Source of the DNA: Draconibacterium sp.
Lineage (GTDB): Bacteria; Bacteroidota; Bacteroidia; Bacteroidales; Prolixibacteraceae
NCBI GenBank assembly: GCA_030595485.1
Contig: JAUVDE010000177.1
Coordinates: forward strand, 1-6,967
DNA length: 6,967 nucleotides
Direction: 5' to 3'
Within the stretch, counting starts at the first letter, position 1; every line of letters starts with the position of its first letter. A program made the translations under genes and the position numbers. Shown in pieces: positions 1 through 5,685 of the stretch. Under the pieces are notes generated by a model. That model did no database searches and had not been told where the DNA came from. It worked only from the letters and a program-made list of their open reading frames with translations.

Positions 1-1245
1 ATTTTGCGAGCCGCCACCAATAAACCGAAACTCAGGAATATTGAATTTGAAATCTTTTTCGTAATTCTCAATAATCCAACGCAGGTTAAAACCAATTCCC
101 TCAAAAAGAGCACGAATAATGTGTCCTCTTGAATGTTCCATCCCCAAATTAAAAATTGTTCCCCGTGTGGTGGTGGTGCTAACCGGACATCGTTCGCCTA
201 AAAACCAGGGTGTAAAAATCAGGTGGTCGGAACCGGCAGGAACTTTCTTTGCCTCTTCGTTAAGTATTTTATAAATACCTTCTTTTCCAACTTCCTCCAA
301 CTCTTTTTTATAGAATTTGTTAATTAGCCATTCCACATTATTTCCGGCAGTTTCGGTAACTCCAATCATTAAATTCAAGACAGGATCGGCACTTTGAATG
401 CAGGCGGCTCCATTTTTAAATTTTATTGCTTTTGCACTAATGGCACCAATTTGTGCCGCCGTTCCAATGTAGGCAAACACCGAACCATCGCGTACACAAC
501 CCGCTCCAACAGCAGCACTTTGCGAGTCGTCGCAGCCACCAAAAACAGGAGTGCTTTCATCCAATCCAAATGCCTTTGCTGCTTCGGGCGTTAACGTTCC
601 TGCAATATCGATAGAGCGGATAAGTTTGGGCAGCTTTTGACGGTCAAATCCAACAGCCCGGAAAAACAAATGTTCCCAATCTTTCTTTTTTACATTGAAT
701 CCCCATGAACTTGCCCCTGACCACTCTGCTGCCATATCACCAGTTGCTTTAAAACGCAGGTAGCCGTTCACATCTAAAACTTTATACGTTTTATTGTAAA
801 TTTCAGGTTCTTTTTGTTTTAGCCAGCGTAGCTTTGGGATAACATCTTTTCCGGTTATTTCAATTCCCAGAAATGATTTAAATGCAGCCCGGCCGCCAAA
901 CAAACTCATCATCCAGCGGGCTTGTTCTTCGGCACGGCCATCAACCCACGATATATTTCGGCGCAGCACATTTCCCGTTTTGTCAACCGGAATTACGCCC
1001 ATTGCCTGGGTGGTAAAAACTATCCCCAGAATTTTATCCTTGTTAATTTCTTGCAGAAGTTTTTGTGTGTTGACAACAATTGCATTCCAAAAGTCAAGCG
1101 GATCTTGTTCTGCCCAGCCCGGTTGCGGAGTATATAAAGGGTAGGGATGTGTGGCATGTTCCAGAATATTTCCAGTGCTGTCGATCAGTGCTGATTTTAC
1201 GCCACTTGTGCCTACGTCGTGCGCTATAACAATGTTTTTATTCAT
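1..1245 (-). CDS. FGGY-family carbohydrate kinase, xylulokinase-like (partial, C-terminus off the window)
   Basis: Cytoplasmic ATP-dependent sugar kinase of the FGGY family; the substrate is probably a ketose or polyol but cannot be fixed. The frame is open from ATG at 1245 to the left edge, giving 415 residues; the family is usually about 490-520 aa, so roughly the last 80-100 are missing. Visible in order: N-terminal phosphate-binding motif HDVGTSGVKSAL (residues 9-20), PQPGWAEQDP typical of xylulokinase-like members, the C-terminal domain opening GGCDDSQSAAVGAG with the catalytic Asp most likely D240 (D239 adjacent), FTPWFLGERCP (345-355 region), and the ATP-binding IGGGS (409-413) right at the edge. 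The start is the only ATG before this motif; no Shine-Dalgarno is seen. It lies downstream of the aminotransferase and the four-helix-bundle gene, all on the same strand. XylB-like sequence is evident; L-rhamnulokinase (RhaB) is unlikely because the N-terminal motifs differ. Confidence 0.9.
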   Translation of the reverse strand, partial: MNKNIVIAHDVGTSGVKSALIDSTGNILEHATHPYPLYTPQPGWAEQDPLDFWNAIVVNTQKLLQEINKDKILGIVFTTQAMGVIPVDKTGNVLRRNISWVDGRAEEQARWMMSLFGGRAAFKSFLGIEITGKDVIPKLRWLKQKEPEIYNKTYKVLDVNGYLRFKATGDMAAEWSGASSWGFNVKKKDWEHLFFRAVGFDRQKLPKLIRSIDIAGTLTPEAAKAFGLDESTPVFGGCDDSQSAAVGAGCVRDGSVFAYIGTAAQIGAISAKAIKFKNGAACIQSADPVLNLMIGVTETAGNNVEWLINKFYKKELEEVGKEGIYKILNEEAKKVPAGSDHLIFTPWFLGERCPVSTTTTRGTIFNLGMEHSRGHIIRALFEGIGFNLRWIIENYEKDFKFNIPEFRFIGGGSQN

Positions 1246-1252
1246 ATAAAGT

Positions 1253-1303
1253 AAATATTCAATGTAGAATATTCAATAATCAATATCCAAATTTGAAAAA
1301 AAG
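1253..1303. repeat. AT-rich repeat block, left flank of the four-helix-bundle gene
   Basis: The spacer between kinase start and four-helix-bundle stop contains AATATTCAAT twice (1254-1263 and 1268-1277). Its 17-mer at 1268-1284 is the inverted counterpart (16/17) of 1727-1743 on the other side of the gene. In addition, AAATATTCAATGTA (1253-1266) recurs in direct orientation as AAATTTCCAATGTA (1755-1768), 12/14 identical. The composition is simple, so part of the similarity may be chance, but the placement on both sides of one small gene is suggestive. Confidence 0.5.
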
Positions 1304-1663
1304 TTAAAGTTTTGATTTTGCAGTTTTTACACTTTGTGCAAAAATTGCAATCAACTCTTCATTTTCGATTAAAACTGGTTTTGTTTTATACGTATCAATA
1401 TATTTCTTTCTGATAATAATCTTCAAACAAATTTTAGTTTCTCTTAATTCTTTTAGAATTACTTGCATTTTGTGAATAAAGTCTCTTTGAGATTCTGCCG
1501 ATTGTGCTTCACCGTAATTTAAGGCTGGAGAAGTACTACTCCTTACAATCTGCGAAGCAAGATGATTTGCAAGTCTTGTTGAAGGTAACTCCTCAGTTAT
1601 TTTGTCAAGTAAAAGAACAAAGTCGATTAACCTTTCTTCCAAATCATATTTTCTTTTTTCCAT
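1304..1663 (-). CDS. Four-helix-bundle protein (23S rRNA intervening-sequence / Avd superfamily)
   Basis: A 119-aa, all-helical, charged protein without signal peptide. It carries the family signatures LPS (26-28), a Ser-rich helix junction with SSTSPALNYGEAQSAES (42-58) and DFIHKMQVILKELRET (61-76). This family was first described as the ORF inside 23S rRNA intervening sequences; related proteins are the Avd accessory factors of diversity-generating retroelements. Members that stand alone in Bacteroidota, like this one, have no established function; nucleic-acid binding is an inference from the relatives. No 23S rRNA, reverse transcriptase or template repeat is present here. The ATG at 1663 gives the usual length and begins the family-like N-terminus. 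The gene lies between aminotransferase and kinase, in the same direction, with inverted repeats on both sides, so it may be a mobile or repeat-associated unit rather than part of the metabolic operon. Confidence 0.88.
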   Translation of the reverse strand: MEKRKYDLEERLIDFVLLLDKITEELPSTRLANHLASQIVRSSTSPALNYGEAQSAESQRDFIHKMQVILKELRETKICLKIIIRKKYIDTYKTKPVLIENEELIAIFAQSVKTAKSKL

Positions 1664-1720
1664 AGTTTAGATTTTGGTGGAAATCGAAGATACGAATTTT
1701 TAAAATTTGGTTATTCGTAA

Positions 1721-1793
1721 TTGAGAATTGATTATTGGATATTTTCTTCCCTTTAAATTTCCAATGTAAAACACCCAATTCCCAATTCTCAAC
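1721..1793. repeat. AT-rich repeat block, right flank of the four-helix-bundle gene
   Basis: This spacer upstream of the four-helix-bundle gene holds three overlapping structures. ATTGATTATTGGATATT (1727-1743) is the inverted partner of 1268-1284 (16/17). TTGAGAATTG (1721-1730) is exactly complementary to CAATTCTCAA (1783-1792), which could form a 10-bp stem with a loop of about 52 nt ending just after the aminotransferase stop. AAATTTCCAATGTA (1755-1768) is a near-copy of 1253-1266. The recurring units (attgagaattg, attggatatt, attggaaatt) look like a simple dispersed-repeat family. Whether the stem acts as a transcription barrier after the aminotransferase is unknown; it is weak and lacks a clean U-tract. 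Confidence 0.5.
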
Positions 1794-1796
1794 AGT

Positions 1797-3260
1797 TTAC
1801 ACTCCTTCAACATTCATAAACACATTTTCGAACCGAACCAATGCTTCGTCTATTACTTCATCGGTATCTGCTAAACTGGTGTACATGCGGCTACCGGCCA
1901 GAGTAACCAAACCTTCTGCCATGTATGCAGCTCCCATTTCTTCCATCATATGTTTGCGTGCTTTTATCTCTTTTAAAGCAGTCGGAATTGTCCAGGGTTT
2001 TGCCATGTTTACATCGATAAACATTGTTCCTGCAGTTTCCAAATGGCAAATTGAGCCTTGGTTATAAGCCACGTATGGCAAGTCGTATTTTTCAATTAAT
2101 TGCTGAAGGCCTTTGGTTAACCGGTCGCCGGCTTGCCCCGCTTTTACGCAGGCATTTTGTTTTTCAATTTCCATTAAAGTATAATAACCGGCTGCCGAAC
2201 TCAGAGGATTTGCAGCCAGAGTTCCTCCAACCATTGCCTTCTTTTTTGTTCCGCCCAAACCGGCAGTAAGGTAATCCATGTGTTTGTCCAGTCCGCCAAG
2301 TCCACCTGCCGATGGATATCCTCCGGCAACAACTTTTCCAAAAACAGTAAGGTCGGGAGTAATATCGTAATATCCTTGTGCGCCGTTAACGCCAATTCGG
2401 AATGCCGTAACCACCTCGTCGAAAATTAGCAAAGCACCATGTTTATCGCAAAGCTCACGAATTTTGCGGTTATAGTCCAAATCAATCGGACGTGTACCAC
2501 TCTCGGGACCAACAGGTTCAACAATAACTGCTGCTGTTCCTCCGCGAAATTTGTTGCGTTTTAACAGTTTTTCAATGGCTTTAATTTTATTAGGGTAGGC
2601 TTCCTGTGTATGTTTCGAGCATTGTTTTGGAATACCGTGCGCTTCATACCTTCCGGTGCGTGGAATACGCATTCCATAAACCATTTGGTCACTCCATCCG
2701 TGGTAGGCACCACCCAGTTTTATCACCTTTTTATTTCCTGTTGAAAGACGGGCAACACGTATGGCTGCCATTACACCTTCGGTACCGCTGCCCAGCATTC
2801 TGAATTTATCTACTCCTCGAAAACGTGTGCAAATAAACTCTGCAATTTTCATTTCGTATTCATGAAATAATCCTGTTACGGGACCACATTCATCAAGCAA
2901 AACTTTTACTTTGTCTTTAACCAAAGGCGGATTGCTACCCAAAACAGTTGGGCCTCCGGCTTGAAGAAAATCGATGTAACTGTTGCCATCTAAATCGTAC
3001 AAATAAGCTCCTTCTGCTTTGGTAAATACCAATGGAAACGGATGATTAAATGCCAAATTGTGCTGAACACCACCTGGAATAAATTGCTGTGCTTTAGTGG
3101 TCATTACTTTCGATTTTGAACAATTCGCATCGAAATGATTTAAGTATTCGTCCATTTTGTCTTTTTTAACCGAACGAATAGGTTGGGCTAATAAGGCATC
3201 AATTTTTGAATATATTTCCTGTACATCGTGGTACTCCGAAATGGCAAATTTGGCTTCCAT
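1797..3260 (-). CDS. Class III PLP-dependent aminotransferase, long glutamate-1-semialdehyde 2,1-aminomutase-like
   Basis: A 487-aa cytoplasmic fold-type I PLP enzyme. Motifs (numbered from ATG at 3260): FIPGGVQHN (60-68, as in HemL ipGGV), GSGTEG (157-162, phosphate-binding), AYHGWSD (185-191), VIVEPVG (246-252), FDEVVTAFR (280-288, with D281 to hold the pyridine nitrogen), VFGKVVAGGYPS (306-317, with K309 as the PLP lysine), GGTLAANPLSSAAG (345-358). The overall pattern follows HemL, but HemL is about 425-430 aa; this protein has about 50 extra N-terminal residues and lies beside a sugar kinase and a TetR gene, not heme genes. A catabolic aminotransferase or aminomutase is therefore more likely than tetrapyrrole synthesis (inference). 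A TTG two codons upstream (3266) is in frame, but ATG at 3260 is the natural start. It is probably the first gene of the leftward unit, with a promoter candidate at 3289-3319. Confidence 0.9.
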   Translation of the reverse strand: MEAKFAISEYHDVQEIYSKIDALLAQPIRSVKKDKMDEYLNHFDANCSKSKVMTTKAQQFIPGGVQHNLAFNHPFPLVFTKAEGAYLYDLDGNSYIDFLQAGGPTVLGSNPPLVKDKVKVLLDECGPVTGLFHEYEMKIAEFICTRFRGVDKFRMLGSGTEGVMAAIRVARLSTGNKKVIKLGGAYHGWSDQMVYGMRIPRTGRYEAHGIPKQCSKHTQEAYPNKIKAIEKLLKRNKFRGGTAAVIVEPVGPESGTRPIDLDYNRKIRELCDKHGALLIFDEVVTAFRIGVNGAQGYYDITPDLTVFGKVVAGGYPSAGGLGGLDKHMDYLTAGLGGTKKKAMVGGTLAANPLSSAAGYYTLMEIEKQNACVKAGQAGDRLTKGLQQLIEKYDLPYVAYNQGSICHLETAGTMFIDVNMAKPWTIPTALKEIKARKHMMEEMGAAYMAEGLVTLAGSRMYTSLADTDEVIDEALVRFENVFMNVEGV

Positions 3261-3288
3261 CTTCAATTTTTTGTATTTATTTTTTTGA

Positions 3289-3319
3289 CGAAATTATATT
3301 TTAGAAATTGATTTTCAAA
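3289..3319 (-). promoter_or_regulatory. Putative Bacteroidota-type promoter for the aminotransferase unit
   Basis: Read on the minus strand: TTTG (complement of 3316-3319), 19 nt, then TAATTTCG (complement of 3289-3296), one base from the -7 consensus TAnnTTTG. The expected transcript start would leave a leader of about 20 nt before ATG at 3260. The region is very AT-rich, so chance matches are possible. Confidence 0.45.
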
Positions 3320-3338
3320 TAAAATTGTGTTAAATTTG
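3307..3338 (+). promoter_or_regulatory. Putative Bacteroidota-type promoter for the TetR gene
   Basis: ATTG (3307-3310), 20 nt, then TAAATTTG (3331-3338), a full match to TAnnTTTG. It would give a leader of roughly 85 nt. Its -33 region interlocks with that of the leftward promoter (3316-3319), so a protein bound here could affect both directions. A closer alternative is TATAAAAT at 3407-3414, which lies too near the start codon for a normal leader. Confidence 0.4.
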
Positions 3339-3412
3339 TTTTTTGTAATAAATAAAAAATAGCAATTGATTGAATATTAGCATTTAAGCTTATTTTGAAT
3401 TGTAGGTATAAA

Positions 3413-3427
3413 ATGACCGTTAGTCAT
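3413..3427. promoter_or_regulatory. Putative TetR operator, ATGAC-N5-GTCAT palindrome
   Basis: ATGACCGTTAGTCAT is a perfect 5+5 bp inverted repeat with a 5-nt centre, ending 4 nt before the TetR start codon. TetR-family proteins usually bind such short palindromes near their own gene, and TGAC...GTCA half-sites are common in the family. Location and symmetry point to autoregulation by blocking transcription or early elongation (inference). I see no second copy near the aminotransferase start or before the sulfatase, so control of those genes would have to act from this one site or from diverged sites. Confidence 0.55.
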
Positions 3428-3431
3428 ATTT

Positions 3432-4058
3432 ATGGGAATTAAGGAAAGAAAAATTAGAGAAAAAGAGTTACGCCGGAAGGAAATTTTGGAAGCAGCCGGT
3501 AAGTTGTTTTCAGGAAAAAAGGGAATGGATGCTACCATGGACGATTTGGCAGAATGTACTGAATTGGGAAAGGGGACTTTATATCTTTATTTTCCAAACA
3601 AGGAAAGCATTTTGGAAGCTTTGGCTGAAAAAGGAATTAATCTTTTAAGAAAACGATTGAGTCGTGTGTTGGATGATTCAAAAACCGGTGTTGAGCAGAT
3701 TTCGGATAATGGCGATGTGTTTGTAACGTTTATGCAAGAAAAACCTTTTTACGGTTCCCTTATTCTGAAATATGAAAAAACGATTTTAAAGGCTCCCGAA
3801 ACTGAAGAAAAATTACTGATGGTTGAACCTGTACTTGATATTCTGGGGAAAATACTGGAAAAAGGTCAGACCGATGGTTCCATAAGAAACGACATTGGCA
3901 TAAAAGAGCTGGTGGCCATTTTATGGTCGCAAATGCTGGGCGTGCTGAATACTTTATCGGGGCGTAAGGAGATTTTGGAAATATATGGTGTCGATACCGA
4001 ATGGATAATAAGGGGGCACTACCGGGTAATAATGAGTGGATTGGTGTCGGAAAAATAA
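3432..4058 (+). CDS. TetR/AcrR-family transcriptional regulator
   Basis: A 208-aa soluble DNA-binding regulator of normal family length. The N-terminal TetR helix-turn-helix spans about residues 14-60: RRKEILEAAGKLF (helix 1), TMDDLAECTELGKGTLYLYFPNKESILEAL with the recognition helix GKGTLYLYF and the conserved NKESIL turn. Residues from about 65 to 208 are a helical ligand-binding and dimerisation domain without a recognisable ligand signature. It is divergent from the aminotransferase with a 171-bp shared region, and 146 bp upstream of the sulfatase, so either neighbour could be a target. The divergent arrangement and the palindrome at 3413-3427 favour autoregulation plus control of the aminotransferase unit. 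ATG at 3432 follows this palindrome closely and gives a complete HTH; no strong ribosome-binding site is seen. Confidence 0.92.
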   Translation: MGIKERKIREKELRRKEILEAAGKLFSGKKGMDATMDDLAECTELGKGTLYLYFPNKESILEALAEKGINLLRKRLSRVLDDSKTGVEQISDNGDVFVTFMQEKPFYGSLILKYEKTILKAPETEEKLLMVEPVLDILGKILEKGQTDGSIRNDIGIKELVAILWSQMLGVLNTLSGRKEILEIYGVDTEWIIRGHYRVIMSGLVSEK

Positions 4059-4113
4059 TCTTTCAACTTCCTGTTTACGCCAACTTTGAGTCGGGTAAAA
4101 AAAATCAAACTTT

Positions 4114-4145
4114 TTTGTTTTTGAATAGTACAAAATAAATGTTTG
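4114..4145 (+). promoter_or_regulatory. Putative promoter of the sulfatase gene
   Basis: TTTG (4114-4117), 20 nt, then AATGTTTG (4138-4145), which matches TAnnTTTG at five of six fixed positions. It would start transcription near 4152 and leave a leader of about 50 nt. The -7 element lies inside the inverted repeat at 4128-4148, so a bound protein would directly compete with or contact RNA polymerase. Confidence 0.35.
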
Positions 4146-4148
4146 TAC
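4120..4148. promoter_or_regulatory. Candidate shared operator, copy 1 (before the sulfatase)
   Basis: The block TTTGAATAGTACAAAATAA (4120-4138) is 17/19 identical to 5624-5642 before the next gene. Within it starts a perfect 7+7 bp inverted repeat, GTACAAA (4128-4134), 7 nt, TTTGTAC (4142-4148). Recurrence before two adjacent, probably co-functioning secreted enzymes argues for a regulator-binding site. The cognate protein is unknown; the TetR palindrome at 3413-3427 has a different sequence. Confidence 0.55.
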
Positions 4149-4204
4149 ATTTAAACACTACAAACTCACTTGGCTAACAAAGAAAGTGACCTGAGAATCT
4201 GGCG

Positions 4205-5599
4205 ATGAAAAAACTAAATTCAATTTTTACAATTCTTTTTTTTGCTTTGATATTAATTTCATGCAAAGTGTCAGAGAAAGATTCCCAAAGTCCTCCCAAC
4301 ATTATTTTTATATATTCCGACGACCAACGACAAGACGCAGCCGGATTTAATGGGAACGAGATAATTATTACTCCTGAGTTAGATCGGTTTGCGGAAAAAG
4401 GAATTCAATTTTCAAATGCAAATGTGGTATTTGCATTGTGTAGTCCCAGCCGGGCTGCTCTGCTAACCGGACGTTACGGAAGTGCAAACGGAGTTCTTCA
4501 TCTCAACAGCGATTTAAATGAAAATGAAATTACAATTGCATCGTATTTGAAAGACGCTGGATACAATACAGCCATGTCGGGCAAGTGGCATTTGGGAAGA
4601 AAACCGGAAGAGGCAGGTTTTGATTTTCATACCTATTTTAAAGGAAACGGTACTTATTACGAAAGAACAATTTTCGATATGGGCGAAAAGGTAAAAGCCG
4701 AAATTCATTGCGATGAATATTGTGTAAATCGTTCTATTGATTTTTTGAAAGATGCCGCGTCAAAAGACCACCCTTTTTTTTTGTTTCACAACACTCAGCT
4801 TCCACACATGAACGGAAAATTGATTTGGGATGCAAAACAGGAAACACTTGATAAATATAATCAAGATGAAATGCCGGTTTCAAAATCGCGTTTAGATGAC
4901 CTTGCCAATAAACCGGAGTATCTGAAATCAGTACGAAATAAGATAAAGGCAAAAGATTATGGTTATCCTGATTCTATTGCTATTCAGAAACATACAAAAG
5001 ATTACTACTCAGTAATTTCCGAAATGGACGATGCACTTGGTCGATTGTTTAAAACAATAGAGGAATTGGGTTTAATCGAAAACACCTACATCTTTTTTAT
5101 GAGCGACAATGGTTGGATGTTGGGCGAACACGGATTTACAAGCAAAGTTTTGCCTTACCGACCGTCCTCGTCTGTGCCGCTTTTTGTAATCGGCCCAGAT
5201 ATTAAGCCGGGCTCAAACAGTAATTTGATTTTGAATATTGATATGGCTCCCACAATTTTAGAACTGGCTGGGATTGAAATCCCGGACAACATCCACGGGG
5301 AAAGTATAACCGGAATACTTTTAGGTAAAAAACAGGAATGTCGCGATGCTTTTGTCTATGAAGGGCTGGGGAATTATGGTGGGGCCTTACCTAATCTCAC
5401 CGTTGTTTCAAAAAAATACCGGTACATTGTTACCTATGAAAATGAAAGCTTGCAAAAAGTCCTTTTTAAGGAGTTATATCATCAGAAACAAGATTTCGAT
5501 GAAATGAATAATCTCATAAATAACTCATCGTACAAAAGTGTAATTAATGAGATGCAAAAACTGGTTGATAATCATAAGAAGGAGGTTCTAAAATATTGA
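4205..5599 (+). CDS. Secreted lipoprotein sulfatase (type I, formylglycine-dependent, S1 family)
   Basis: A 464-aa sulfatase that hydrolyses sulfate esters, most likely on a glycan. Residues 1-20 are a lipoprotein signal peptide with lipobox LISC (C20), so it is anchored in a membrane, periplasmic or surface. Metal ligands D39 and D40 lie in IYSDDQ. The catalytic motif CSPSRAALLTGR has C79, to be converted to formylglycine, and R83. GKWHLG (126-131) supplies K127 and H129. LPHM gives H201, MSDNGWMLGEHG (299-310) gives D301 and N302, and K314 is a likely active-site lysine. Cys rather than Ser at position 79 permits FGE or anSME maturation; neither gene is in the window. Length and domain order are normal and complete. 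The S1 subfamily, and hence the substrate, cannot be assigned by eye; the next gene hints at sulfated rhamnose-glucuronate glycans. The gene has its own promoter region with an operator-like repeat shared with the following gene. Confidence 0.93.
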   Translation: MKKLNSIFTILFFALILISCKVSEKDSQSPPNIIFIYSDDQRQDAAGFNGNEIIITPELDRFAEKGIQFSNANVVFALCSPSRAALLTGRYGSANGVLHLNSDLNENEITIASYLKDAGYNTAMSGKWHLGRKPEEAGFDFHTYFKGNGTYYERTIFDMGEKVKAEIHCDEYCVNRSIDFLKDAASKDHPFFLFHNTQLPHMNGKLIWDAKQETLDKYNQDEMPVSKSRLDDLANKPEYLKSVRNKIKAKDYGYPDSIAIQKHTKDYYSVISEMDDALGRLFKTIEELGLIENTYIFFMSDNGWMLGEHGFTSKVLPYRPSSSVPLFVIGPDIKPGSNSNLILNIDMAPTILELAGIEIPDNIHGESITGILLGKKQECRDAFVYEGLGNYGGALPNLTVVSKKYRYIVTYENESLQKVLFKELYHQKQDFDEMNNLINNSSYKSVINEMQKLVDNHKKEVLKY

Positions 5600-5623
5600 A
5601 TAATTTTTTATGGTTTAACCGAA

Positions 5624-5653
5624 TTTGAGTAGTACAAATTAATGATATTTGTA
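5624..5653. promoter_or_regulatory. Candidate shared operator, copy 2 (before the propeller-type lipoprotein gene)
   Basis: TTTGAGTAGTACAAATTAA (5624-5642) matches 4120-4138 at 17 of 19 positions. It also opens an inverted repeat, TACAAAT (5633-5639), 7 nt, ATTTGTA (5647-5653), perfect over 7 bp. Relative to copy 1 the TACAAA/TTTGTA arms are 2 nt further apart (9 against 7). A -7-like GATATTTG (5644-5651) falls within it, but no TTTG stands at the usual distance upstream. The 86-bp spacer therefore seems to carry its own regulatory signal rather than being simple operon spacing. Confidence 0.5.
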
Positions 5654-5685
5654 TTTCGTAGTTAAATAAAACAAAACCAATAATA

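Noticed and set aside
1304..1663. Diversity-generating retroelement (Avd-like gene)
   Set aside because: No reverse transcriptase, template repeat or variable repeat is visible in the window; only the fold family is shared.
2024..2269. Plus-strand and other-frame open frames within the aminotransferase and kinase (also 394-594, 922-1137, 1735-2067, 2606-2803, and 2201-2395 on the minus strand)
   Set aside because: They lie inside well-supported genes, have low-complexity or implausible protein sequences and no recognisable domains.
1797..3260. Calling the aminotransferase hemL
   Set aside because: Motifs agree, but the protein is about 60 residues longer than HemL and lies with a sugar kinase and a TetR gene, so the symbol would overstate the function.
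3261..3266. TTG start at 3266 for the aminotransferase, adding two residues
   Set aside because: The ATG at 3260 is in frame, adjacent and normal; the two extra residues carry no family signal.
3364..3377. AATTGATTGAATATT-like string in the TetR upstream region, similar to the repeats flanking the four-helix-bundle gene
   Set aside because: The resemblance needs a 3-bp gap and the region is simple AT-rich sequence; too weak to count as another repeat copy.
4094..4122. Rho-independent terminator after the TetR gene
   Set aside because: The A-run and T-run could pair, but the stem has almost no G-C pairs and is interrupted, so it is not convincing.
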